Shown here piece after piece: positions 1-6,794 of a stretch of 11,230 bases of DNA (position 1 is its first letter; every line of letters starts with the position of its first letter). The stretch comes from Bacteroidales bacterium UBA6244. Lineage in GTDB: Bacteria; Bacteroidota; Bacteroidia; Bacteroidales; F082. The position numbers were made by a program, and so were the translations under genes. Under the pieces are notes generated by a model. That model was not told the origin of the DNA and did no database searches. It worked only from the letters and a program-made list of their open reading frames with translations. The stretch is taken from contig DJVY01000118.1 in assembly GCA_002440885.1 (NCBI GenBank), forward strand, positions 11,167 through 22,396, written 5' to 3'.

Positions 1-33
1 GTCAGAGGCCATAAATCTGATATCGACTGGTAA
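1..33 (+). CDS. batC: C-terminal end of probable BatC-like TPR protein (partial)
   Basis: Only the last ten codons are in the window. They read VRGHKSDIDW followed by a TAA stop at 31-33. Bacteroidota BatC proteins, periplasmic TPR proteins encoded just before batD, commonly finish in a basic stretch ending Asp-Trp, and the gene that follows here is batD. The assignment rests on that ending and on gene order, since no domain is visible. A second frame (from base 2) is also open, to 103, but its peptide looks unlike any family tail. The alternative is a BatB or fused BatB/C tail. Confidence 0.45.
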   Translation, partial: VRGHKSDIDW

Positions 34-128
34 GAGACGAATTAACTATGACAGAAATAAAATGGAATGCAATTTGATGATAACGACAATAATAAATTTT
101 TAAACATCCCCGTTGAGGACAATAGTAG

Positions 129-136
129 TATTTTTG
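129..136 (+). promoter_or_regulatory. Candidate -7 element for batD
   Basis: TATTTTTG is an exact match to the Bacteroidota housekeeping -7 consensus TAnnTTTG. It would start transcription near 143, about 20 bases before the batD ATG chosen at 163. No TTG stands at the expected -33 distance; the nearest one (113-115) is only 13 bases upstream of the element, so the promoter may be weak or fortuitous in AT-rich DNA. If real, it is an internal promoter of the bat cluster. The 34-162 gap contains no other recognisable feature. Confidence 0.35.
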
Positions 137-162
137 AACGGCAAAGTTTTTTGATCATGATA

Positions 163-2013
163 ATGAAACGCATCATATTTTTAATCCTGTTGGCTCTCGG
201 ACTATCAGCCCAGGCACAGGATGAGCCAAGGCTTACAGCTTCCGGAAAGCAGGTTGTTCAGGAAGGCGAGCGGTTCAGAATCGTTTTTGAAATAAATGCA
301 GATGGTGAGAACTTCCGCGCCCCTGATTTTAAAGGCTTGCAGGTACTTTCCGGCCCTAACGCCTCTACCAGCTCTAACATCCAATATGTTAACGGCCGCA
401 TGAGCAAAAACTTTTCGGTAAGCTACACCTACATTGTTCAGGCCGGCAACAAAGGCGAAATAACTATAGGACCAGCCTTCGTTACAGTGGATGGCAAAAC
501 AATACAATCGAATTCGCTTAACATAAAAATTGTTGATGGAAATACCGGCAACAACTCCGCTGGAAATACCGGCACACAACAAAAAAGCAATCCGCAGGAA
601 GATGGCCTGCTTCAAAGCGATGATGTTTACATCACAGCATCTGTTAACAACACAAAACCCTATCTGGGTGAACAGATCATTGTTACCTATAAAATCTACA
701 CCAAAGTTCCTGTCTCGAACCTGGCTATTGAAAAACTCTCTTCCTTCAATGGATTTTGGTCGAAGAGTTTAATGGACGACAATGGCCAATACCGCCAGTC
801 GACGGAAGTGATTAACGGTGAAGAATATGTAACAGCTGAAATCAATAAAGTGGCTCTGTTTCCGCAAAAAACCGGTGAATTGATAATAGATCCTGCCGAA
901 ATCAGTTGCACGGCCCAACTCAGGGTTAAAAACACAACCAGAAGAAGTAATGACCCGTTTGACAGCTTTTTCAACGATCCGTTTTTTAACAGAAATGTAA
1001 AAAATGTGACTACGAAGTTAAAGTCGAAAGCCTTAAACATAGATGTCCAGCCGCTTCCTCAACAAAACAAACCCAAAGATTTTACCGGTGCTGTTGGAGA
1101 ATTTAAGTTTACCAGCCAAATCGACAGAACCAATTTAATGGCCAATGATGCGCTCAACATCACGGTTGAGATTAGCGGACGCGGAAACATTGACCTGATT
1201 ACCTTGCCGGAATTTGTTTTTCCTGTGGATTTTGAGTCCTTTGAACCAAAAGTAACCACCAACACCAACCCCACCCCATCGGGACTTACGGGAAAGAAAA
1301 AATTTGAATACCTGGCCATACCGCGCAACCCGGGAACTTTTACGCTCAACCCGATCACGTTCAGCTTCTTCAATCCAAAAACCAAAACCTACCAGACTTT
1401 TTCGTCAGAACCCTACCAAATTACGGTTGAAAAAGGCACAGGCAACACCAATGGCGTAACCTACAGCTCTTCGGCTAAAGAAGACATTCAGTTTATAGGA
1501 AAAGACATCAGGCATATAAAAACAGGAGTTGAAACGCTTAAATCATCTGACACTTACCTCTTTGGTTCGGTGTTGTTTTTTGCCATCCTTGCCATTATTG
1601 TTGTGTTTCCTGTCCTGTTTATCCTATTTTGGAAACAGCGACAAAAACAGCAGGGAAATGTGTCGAAATTAAAAAACAAGAAAGCGAACAAGGTGGCGCG
1701 ACAACGGCTTCAAAAAGCTGAAAAGTTTAAACTTTCGAATAACGACAAAGGATTTTATGATGAAATGGCACAGGCCATCTGGGGCTACATTGCTGATAAA
1801 TTTAATATCAGAATGTCTGAATTGTCAATCGATAACGTTAAGGAAAGTTTACGGCGACAGGCAGTTGACGACAACATCATCGATAATTTTATTCAAACCC
1901 TGAACAACATCGAGTTTGCACGGTTTGCTCCGGGAGATGCGCGCGACAAGATGGAATCAGTCTATAACGAAGCTATTTTGGCCATCACGCAAGCCGAAAA
2001 AGCATTAAAATAG
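163..2013 (+). CDS. batD: BatD, Bat-cluster inner-membrane protein
   Basis: 616-residue member of the BatD (oxygen-tolerance) family. BatD is thought to act at the cytoplasmic membrane with the von Willebrand BatA/BatB and TPR BatC/BatE proteins; its exact biochemistry is unknown. Residues 1-18 form a signal peptide ending AQA. Residues 20-125 are the conserved first beta-rich domain, with motifs FKGLQVLSGPNAS, NGRMSKNFSVSYTY and IGPAFVTVDGK. A Gly/Asn/Gln linker (126-150) and further beta-sandwich segments follow. One transmembrane helix spans about 467-490. The cytoplasmic tail has the family pattern FYDEMAQAIWGYIADKF and a late EFARFAP. The frame stays open upstream to an ATG at 67, but that extension is low-complexity and would bury the signal peptide, so I start at 163 (ATG 157 is equally possible). 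The gap to batE is 7 bases, consistent with one transcript. Confidence 0.92.
   Translation: MKRIIFLILLALGLSAQAQDEPRLTASGKQVVQEGERFRIVFEINADGENFRAPDFKGLQVLSGPNASTSSNIQYVNGRMSKNFSVSYTYIVQAGNKGEITIGPAFVTVDGKTIQSNSLNIKIVDGNTGNNSAGNTGTQQKSNPQEDGLLQSDDVYITASVNNTKPYLGEQIIVTYKIYTKVPVSNLAIEKLSSFNGFWSKSLMDDNGQYRQSTEVINGEEYVTAEINKVALFPQKTGELIIDPAEISCTAQLRVKNTTRRSNDPFDSFFNDPFFNRNVKNVTTKLKSKALNIDVQPLPQQNKPKDFTGAVGEFKFTSQIDRTNLMANDALNITVEISGRGNIDLITLPEFVFPVDFESFEPKVTTNTNPTPSGLTGKKKFEYLAIPRNPGTFTLNPITFSFFNPKTKTYQTFSSEPYQITVEKGTGNTNGVTYSSSAKEDIQFIGKDIRHIKTGVETLKSSDTYLFGSVLFFAILAIIVVFPVLFILFWKQRQKQQGNVSKLKNKKANKVARQRLQKAEKFKLSNNDKGFYDEMAQAIWGYIADKFNIRMSELSIDNVKESLRRQAVDDNIIDNFIQTLNNIEFARFAPGDARDKMESVYNEAILAITQAEKALK
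537..574 (+). repeat. Two-copy direct repeat in the batD linker
   Basis: The 14-mer TGGAAATACCGGCA occurs at 537-550 and again, identical, at 561-574, a 24-base period. In frame it encodes two consecutive eight-residue units beginning Gly-Asn-Thr-Gly in the flexible linker between the first and second domains of BatD (about residues 126-141). The in-frame period suggests a small tandem duplication that lengthens the linker without breaking the protein. Confidence 0.7.
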
Positions 2014-2020
2014 CGGAACT

Positions 2021-2785
2021 ATGAAAAAAGGGATAAAACATATATGGGTTTTTCTGGTGGTGATACTATCGTTCAATGCCCTGGCCTATACACCTGATTC
2101 GCTGGTAAGCATTGGTAACAGAGCCTACAACCAAGGACTATACGACTCGGCCCTGCGCATTTACGAAAAGGTATTGGCCGAAAACCTCCATTCGCCACAG
2201 CTGTATTACAACATGGGCAACGCCTACTTTAAAAACAATGATATTCCTTCAGCGATTCTGTTTTTTGAAAAAGCCAAAAAACTTGCCCCGCTCGACGAAA
2301 ACATACAATACAACCTGGACGTAGTCAACAGCATGATTGTGGATAAAATTGAACAAGTACCCGAGCTTTTTTATAAGAAGTGGTGGAACTATTTCTACAA
2401 CCTCTTTAACGCAGACCTTTGGACAATTATAGCTCTGGTGTGGCTCACACTGTTGCTTATTGTCCTCACCTGGTTCATACTTACCAAAACCCGGTCGGGC
2501 AAACGAACTTCCTTTTATTTAGGTATCTTGTTGCTGTTCTTCACTATTGCATCTTTTGGTCTCGCCTCGCAGAAATACTATTACTCGCAGGCACACCTGG
2601 AAGCTATCATATTTACTCCATCGATAACCGTGAAAAGCTCGCCTACCAAAAGCGCTGTCGACTTATTCGTAATTCATGAAGGCACGAAAGTGCGACTGCT
2701 GGATCGTGTATCAGGTTGGGTAGAGATCAGGATACCTGATGGCAGCATTGGTTGGCTTCCAGCCGAGTCGATGAAAGAAATTTAA
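2021..2785 (+). CDS. batE: BatE, TPR/SH3 membrane protein of the Bat cluster
   Basis: 254 residues. Residues 1-22 are a signal peptide or first membrane segment. Residues 23-105 hold two or more TPR units (IGNRAYNQGLYDSALRIYEK, then YYNMGNAYFKNNDIPSAILFFEKAKKLAP), facing the periplasm. Two transmembrane helices follow (about 133-155 and 164-184), separated by a short basic loop (TKTRSGKR). The C-terminus (about 193-254) is a bacterial SH3-like domain with the usual ending GWVEI...DGSIGWLP. TPR plus two helices plus SH3 is the classic BatE architecture, and the gene sits directly after batD. Bat genes are associated with stress and oxygen tolerance in Bacteroides and with oxidative stress in Leptospira, but the molecular role of BatE is not established. 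The SH3 domain suggests contact with peptidoglycan or a partner protein; that is inference. Confidence 0.92.
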   Translation: MKKGIKHIWVFLVVILSFNALAYTPDSLVSIGNRAYNQGLYDSALRIYEKVLAENLHSPQLYYNMGNAYFKNNDIPSAILFFEKAKKLAPLDENIQYNLDVVNSMIVDKIEQVPELFYKKWWNYFYNLFNADLWTIIALVWLTLLLIVLTWFILTKTRSGKRTSFYLGILLLFFTIASFGLASQKYYYSQAHLEAIIFTPSITVKSSPTKSAVDLFVIHEGTKVRLLDRVSGWVEIRIPDGSIGWLPAESMKEI

Positions 2786-2810
2786 TAAAGAATCGAAACA
2801 TTTACAGTAG

Positions 2811-2841
2811 GTTAGGGAAAAGTAACCGTACTTTTACTAAC
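2811..2841. promoter_or_regulatory. Inverted repeat overlapping a promoter (operator-like or weak hairpin)
   Basis: Inner arms AAAAGTA (2818-2824) and TACTTTT (2829-2835) are perfectly complementary around the 4-base loop ACCG. Outer arms GTTAG (2811-2815) and CTAAC (2837-2841) also pair, across a 2-versus-1 base bulge, for 12 paired positions in all. It lies between batE and the lipoprotein gene and covers the spacer and first bases of the candidate -7 element at 2838. The stem is AT-rich and no T-run follows, which argues against an intrinsic terminator. An operator for a dimeric regulator is the more natural reading, unproven. Confidence 0.4.
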
Positions 2842-2845
2842 TTCG
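2838..2845 (+). promoter_or_regulatory. Candidate -7 element for the lipoprotein gene
   Basis: TAACTTCG resembles the Bacteroidota -7 consensus TAnnTTTG with one change (C for the third T). Initiation would be near 2852, about 15 bases before the ATG at 2867. No clear TTG occupies the -33 region. The element is overlapped by the inverted repeat at 2811-2841. Confidence 0.4.
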
Positions 2846-2866
2846 CAGGGCGATATCCCCGGTATA

Positions 2867-4123
2867 ATGAAGTCTGTTTCTAAGTCATTGTTTCTTTTTT
2901 TAGCTTTCCTTACGATAGGTGTTTCGGTGGTTGGATGTCTTAAATCGACAAGACCCGGACTGCCGAAACCCGTTCAAAATGCCCTGAATCACGCCGCGTT
3001 GAATCAACCCAGTTTGTTAAAATCCTTATTGCTTTACGAAAACCCCGAAGATTCGATCAAAAGAAGGGCACTCTATTTTTTAATCGAGCAGCTCCCTGAA
3101 CATTACACCGTTTATGTTTCTTTTAAAGATAGTGCCGGAAAACCAATTGATTACGACCCCCAAAAGTTTGCCAGCGATGATGAAATCAAAAGCTACCTCG
3201 ACAGCATAACCCTGATCAGAGGACCACTGGAATACCAGGCTGACTCATTCAAAATGGATCTACAGGAAATTTCATATACTATCCTGGCAAATACAGTAGA
3301 TCTGTCGTTTGAAGCATGGCGAAACAACCCCTGGTCGTTGCAATATTCCTTCGATGAATACTGCCATTACATCCTTCCCTACCGTGCTGCTAACGAGCCA
3401 TTAATCAATTTCAGAGCTCATTTTATTAGCCTATACCGCGATTCCATCAACGGGCTGGATGAGCCTGAGGAGGTGGCCTCACATCTGAATCGGATGATTA
3501 ATAAAACCATCGTTTTCGACGACCGACTCCACAGAAATCCTAACGCACAGCACTTCGACGAACTTGAAAATTCACACAAGGGAAACAGTTTCGATTTGGC
3601 ATTGTATAAAACTTACACGCTACGAAGTTTGGGTATCGGAGCCGCAATAACTTACTGCCCCTATTTTTCTGACTCAACAGGAGGCGTATTTCTGGCTTCC
3701 TTAATTCTTCCGGGAGGAAAGCAAAAACTGCTTCCCAACGATACACGCCTCAACCCTTTTCCATTTAATAAAACCCCAAAAATCTACCGAAGATCCTTTA
3801 CAAGAGTGCCTGAGAGTCTCTATTCTATAAAAAACAGTTCTGATTTTACACCGCCATTTTTGGGTCATTTTCAATACACAGACATTACCTCTGATCTTTT
3901 GCCTACCCGTGACACCGTGCTTCAGGTAAACGATGAAAACAAAGAAAAGTTTTATTATCTGGCTGTTTACAACGACAACGAATGGAAGGCCATCGACTGG
4001 GCTCAGCCCGACACACTGGGAAATTTGGTATTCAGCCAACTGGGTGTTGGACAAAGGTACTGCCTGGCGAAGAAGTCAAACAGGGAAATTATCCCGCTGG
4101 CCTCACCATTTACGATAAAGTGA
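2867..4123 (+). CDS. Transglutaminase-like lipoprotein, probably catalytically inactive
   Basis: 418 residues. The signal peptide ends in lipobox VVGC, with Cys24 as the lipidation site, so the product should be a membrane-anchored, periplasmic or surface lipoprotein. The body resembles a Bacteroidota family with a transglutaminase-like core. About 146-185 has the family's pre-core signature (DLSFEAWRNNPWS, SFDEYCHYILPYR, NEPL). About 236-280 aligns with the core, with TLRSLGIGAAITYCPY recalling the usual 'LRSLGIPVAIDYTP'. The later KIYRRSF and FQYTDIT also fit. The expected catalytic positions are not conserved: where relatives have Gly-x-Cys there is Gly239-Asn-Ser241, and the usual Gly-His-Ser-Trp-Asn is Gly-Gly-Val-Phe-Leu (272-276). 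I infer a binding or structural pseudoenzyme. No frameshift is seen. Family placement comes from remembered signatures, not an alignment. Confidence 0.72.
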   Translation: MKSVSKSLFLFLAFLTIGVSVVGCLKSTRPGLPKPVQNALNHAALNQPSLLKSLLLYENPEDSIKRRALYFLIEQLPEHYTVYVSFKDSAGKPIDYDPQKFASDDEIKSYLDSITLIRGPLEYQADSFKMDLQEISYTILANTVDLSFEAWRNNPWSLQYSFDEYCHYILPYRAANEPLINFRAHFISLYRDSINGLDEPEEVASHLNRMINKTIVFDDRLHRNPNAQHFDELENSHKGNSFDLALYKTYTLRSLGIGAAITYCPYFSDSTGGVFLASLILPGGKQKLLPNDTRLNPFPFNKTPKIYRRSFTRVPESLYSIKNSSDFTPPFLGHFQYTDITSDLLPTRDTVLQVNDENKEKFYYLAVYNDNEWKAIDWAQPDTLGNLVFSQLGVGQRYCLAKKSNREIIPLASPFTIK

Positions 4124-4142
4124 ATGGATTGCTCTAATTTTT
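4106..4142 (+). terminator. Possible terminator hairpin between convergent genes
   Basis: CCATTTAC (4106-4113) and GTGAATGG (4120-4127) pair over eight positions, with one G-U wobble on the plus-strand RNA, around a 6-base loop. The stem overlaps the lipoprotein stop codon (4121-4123). A run of six Ts occurs at 4137-4142, about ten bases after the stem, which is farther than usual for an intrinsic terminator. On the minus strand the wobble becomes a mismatch and no T-run follows. The two convergent genes are only 10 bases apart. Confidence 0.3.
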
Positions 4143-5309
4143 TAAGTTCTCGGTGAGTTTTACCCGCCGGTTATTCTGATAAACAACAACAAAAGCATCA
4201 TGTATTCCGGCCTGCTTCAACTGTTGACTATAGGCCAAAGCCTCGCGGTAAGTAGCAAAAGTGCCGGCAGAATAACGATAAACCCCGTCCTGAAAATTCT
4301 CAAATACCTCGGCTGTTATACCCAATTTGTTTTTCAGGTAAGCTACCGAAGGCAAGGGTTGTGATTTGGCCAGAACCTGCACCCTGTAAACTGTTCCCGT
4401 TTGAGCATAGGCAGTGGTCTGTTGTTCTGTATATTTAGGTGATACAGGGCGATTCTCTGCGGGTTTCATTGGCGTGGGTTCAGGCTTATGGTAATCATAA
4501 ACAGGAATTGGCTCAAGCGGAGGCCTGTTGAGCGACTGATTACAATCCTGCGGGCGTTCACCGGTACGATTCGGTGCTTTCGGCTTTTTTACCCTCCCTC
4601 GGTTGAGGTAATATGAAATGCCGATCTGGGTATAAAAAAGCTGGTCGTATTTAAACCCATCCGCCCAGGTATCAACGTCATCATTCATAACCGTGCGCAG
4701 ATTTCCTTCAAAATTAAGCGACCAGTTATCACTCAAATGGAGATTCATGCCCAGGCCAAAGGGTATAACTGCGCCCGACTTTTTTGTGGTGATGCCGTTC
4801 ACTGCATCGCCACTATTCACCACAAGCCCCGAAAGATTATCCTTCAAAGAGGTGTTCCAACCAGTGTAACCAAGTCCAAGCGTGGCGTAAACATTAACTT
4901 TACGGTAAGTATTTCCAAAAAACAGATTACTCAGATCGGTATACAGATGAACACCGAAATCGTAATAGCTACCCGTCAGATTAAAATCAACGACATTTCC
5001 TGTAGCTCCTTTAACTTTATGGCTTTTAACGCCGGTGTAATAAAAACCACCGCCAAGCCCAAAAACAGGAGAAAGAAATTTGCGGGCAAGAAAACCCGTG
5101 CCAAATGAACTTTCGCCTGAGAGTTTGGTGAAATATCCATTGTTACTGGCATCGCCATAAAACTGTGTAAAACCCAAGTTGTAATTAAATTGCCAATCGC
5201 GTTGAAAACCTCCTGAGGCCGTTTGGTTACCCGATAAGGATTGAGCAACGACCAAGCCAGGCATGGTTAAAAATAAGCAAAGAAGCAAAAAAAGTGTTAG
5301 TCTTGGCAT
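4134..5309 (-). CDS. Outer-membrane beta-barrel protein with C-terminal SPOR domain
   Basis: 391 residues. Residues 1-23 are a signal peptide (MPRLTLFLLL..., cleavage after VVA). Residues about 35-237 resemble an eight-stranded outer-membrane barrel: alternating aromatic and glycine-rich strands such as FNYNLGFTQFYGD, VFGLGGGFYYTG, VYATLGLGYTGWN, VIPFGLGMNLHLS and, last, FYTQIGISYYLNRG. About 240-300 is a Pro/Lys-rich periplasmic linker. About 305-378 is a SPOR domain (YRVQVLAKSQPL, DGVYRYSAGTFATYREA, GIHDAFVVVYQNNRRV). SPOR domains bind glycan strands lacking stem peptides, so the protein may tether outer membrane to wall, by analogy with OmpA-type proteins. The frame also allows a TTG start at 5315, but the ATG at 5309 gives a clean signal peptide. 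It lies 18 bases after the TPR gene and is probably cotranscribed with it. The function of the barrel is unknown. Confidence 0.82.
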   Translation of the reverse strand: MPRLTLFLLLCLFLTMPGLVVAQSLSGNQTASGGFQRDWQFNYNLGFTQFYGDASNNGYFTKLSGESSFGTGFLARKFLSPVFGLGGGFYYTGVKSHKVKGATGNVVDFNLTGSYYDFGVHLYTDLSNLFFGNTYRKVNVYATLGLGYTGWNTSLKDNLSGLVVNSGDAVNGITTKKSGAVIPFGLGMNLHLSDNWSLNFEGNLRTVMNDDVDTWADGFKYDQLFYTQIGISYYLNRGRVKKPKAPNRTGERPQDCNQSLNRPPLEPIPVYDYHKPEPTPMKPAENRPVSPKYTEQQTTAYAQTGTVYRVQVLAKSQPLPSVAYLKNKLGITAEVFENFQDGVYRYSAGTFATYREALAYSQQLKQAGIHDAFVVVYQNNRRVKLTENLKN

Positions 5310-5327
5310 AGTCAATCCACAGGTATA

Positions 5328-6542
5328 TTATTGGCAATACTTCAAAAGATAATCATGAGCCGGCCCAAAGCCCAATTCAAGCGCCTTATTCCAATCCTTA
5401 CAAGCACCGGGTAAGTCGTATAAGCTATACCTCGCCACTCCCCGGTTGAAGTAGTTCTTCACCCAGTTAGAGTAGTTCATGATATCATCGGGCTGAAAAT
5501 CAAGAGCTTTATCAAAGTCGGTGATGGCATCCCCGTAAAGGCGCATCTTACTACGGGCGTTCCCTCTGAAAGAATAAATCAAAAAGTCCTGCGTATTCGG
5601 ATTTTCTACTAGTGCTTTGTCAAAATACTCAATGGCAGTAGGATAATCGCCCATTTGATATTTGAGAACACCCCAGTTAAAATTATTGGTATACGCATCT
5701 TTATTAGCCAAAGGATCATTCGGATCGGTAACAGGAAGAATAAATTCCTGTGCATCACGAATAAACGACTTAAAGTGATAGAATTTCGTTTCGTAAAAAG
5801 TCATGTCAAAATTCTTTTCCCAGTTCTGGGGAGCAGCGTAATAGCTTGCCATATATTTCTTTCTAAATGACTTGATGAGCTTAAAACGCACCACCTCTTC
5901 TTCCCCGTTTTTAATCGGAAACACGGCAAAAACTATATTCCAGTCGTTCACAGTTTCGCCACGATCGACTGACTGTATGGCTTTTATAATTTCATCATCT
6001 TCAACTTTTGTCTCGTAATCGCGAACCGTTCCACGCACATACACATTCAAATTAACCGCGTATTCCTCGTTGAAAGGAACCTCTTCAGGAAGGATTTCTT
6101 CGAGTTTGCTGCTTTTAAAAACATAAAAATCAAGAGATTTAAAGCTTCTCCAGTTTTCGCGCAAAATCGGGAATTCAAATTCTCCATCGTGGTACTTTTT
6201 CACCAGCACATTGTACTGATCATTGCCAATCATCACTTTGCGAAGCTGCAACACGATGATATTATCCTGTCCCAGTTTACGTTCAGCTCCGGGACTTTTG
6301 TTTGTCCGGTCGTCGGTAAAAGGAATTCTGTTTCTGCTCGACAGCCACCGGCCGTTATCCTGCTTTGCCCAGCCTTTAAGGTCAGACATCTCGGATTGTA
6401 CCGGACTGAGGGTGCTAAAGTTAACCAACTCTGCATCTTCTTCCGGAGGACAATCGTTTTGAGCACAGGCACTAACTCCAGTCAGATAAAAATACCCGAT
6501 CACAATCACTGTTACAAAGCTAATAATGTGTCTTACTGTCAT
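5328..6542 (-). CDS. Secreted TPR protein with unassigned N-terminal domain
   Basis: 404 residues. Residues 1-28 form an export signal. V23-S-A-C26 fits a lipobox, while A25-C-A27 also fits signal peptidase I, so a lipoprotein or a soluble periplasmic protein are both possible. Residues about 30-280 form a mixed alpha/beta region I do not recognise (it contains QDNIIVLQLRKVMIG and VNLNVYVRGTVRDYE). The C-terminal third has three TPR-type helix pairs: about 286-318 (NWGVLKYQMGDYPTAIEYFDKAL), 322-355 (YSFRGNARSKMRLYGDAITDFDKAL) and 363-396 (NRGVARYSLYDLPGACKDWNKALELG). The last ends in the 'GAC.DW.KA..LG' pattern common in Bacteroidota periplasmic TPR proteins. TPRs mediate protein contacts. 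Because the barrel-SPOR gene follows 18 bases downstream, that protein is the obvious candidate partner; this is inference. Confidence 0.8.
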   Translation of the reverse strand: MTVRHIISFVTVIVIGYFYLTGVSACAQNDCPPEEDAELVNFSTLSPVQSEMSDLKGWAKQDNGRWLSSRNRIPFTDDRTNKSPGAERKLGQDNIIVLQLRKVMIGNDQYNVLVKKYHDGEFEFPILRENWRSFKSLDFYVFKSSKLEEILPEEVPFNEEYAVNLNVYVRGTVRDYETKVEDDEIIKAIQSVDRGETVNDWNIVFAVFPIKNGEEEVVRFKLIKSFRKKYMASYYAAPQNWEKNFDMTFYETKFYHFKSFIRDAQEFILPVTDPNDPLANKDAYTNNFNWGVLKYQMGDYPTAIEYFDKALVENPNTQDFLIYSFRGNARSKMRLYGDAITDFDKALDFQPDDIMNYSNWVKNYFNRGVARYSLYDLPGACKDWNKALELGFGPAHDYLLKYCQ

Positions 6543-6794
6543 GAAATATCAGTTTTTTAAACCATATCAAGCCGATCGGGTAAATTTAGAAAAAAATAAC
6601 CGATGTATGATTGATAGATGTATTTTTTATTAAAAGCGTTATTAACACAGGTATATCTCGATTACACATAGATATTAGTCTATATTACAACAGATTAACC
6701 GATTTCAAGTAATTCGGCGAACCCAATACAAAACTAATACTTTTTTCAAACTACCGGATATCAGGCAAATTTGATTAGCTAGAAACAGGAAGAA
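6543..6794. other. Intergenic region without a gene
   Basis: This 252-base AT-rich gap separates the 3' end of alaS from the 5' end of the TPR gene, both on the minus strand. I find no ORF with family character, no tRNA-like fold and no convincing terminator for alaS. The only symmetry near its middle is a weak 5-base pairing ATAGA/TCTAT around 6668-6683. The TPR gene's promoter must lie in its left part (see 6581-6588). Confidence 0.6.
6581..6588 (-). promoter_or_regulatory. Candidate -7 element for the TPR/SPOR gene pair
   Basis: TAAATTTA (identical on both strands) differs from TAnnTTTG only at the last base. Read on the minus strand it would start transcription near 6574, leaving a leader of about 30 bases before the ATG at 6542. 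No good -33 TTG is visible, so support is modest. Confidence 0.28.

Noticed and set aside
205..615. A 136-codon open frame on the minus strand within batD
   Set aside because: It overlaps the well-supported first domain of BatD and shows no family features or initiation context. It is a shadow of the coding frame.
6668..6683. Weak palindrome ATAGA...TCTAT in the alaS/TPR gap
   Set aside because: Five A/T-rich pairs in AT-rich DNA are expected by chance, and nothing around it suggests a terminator or operator.
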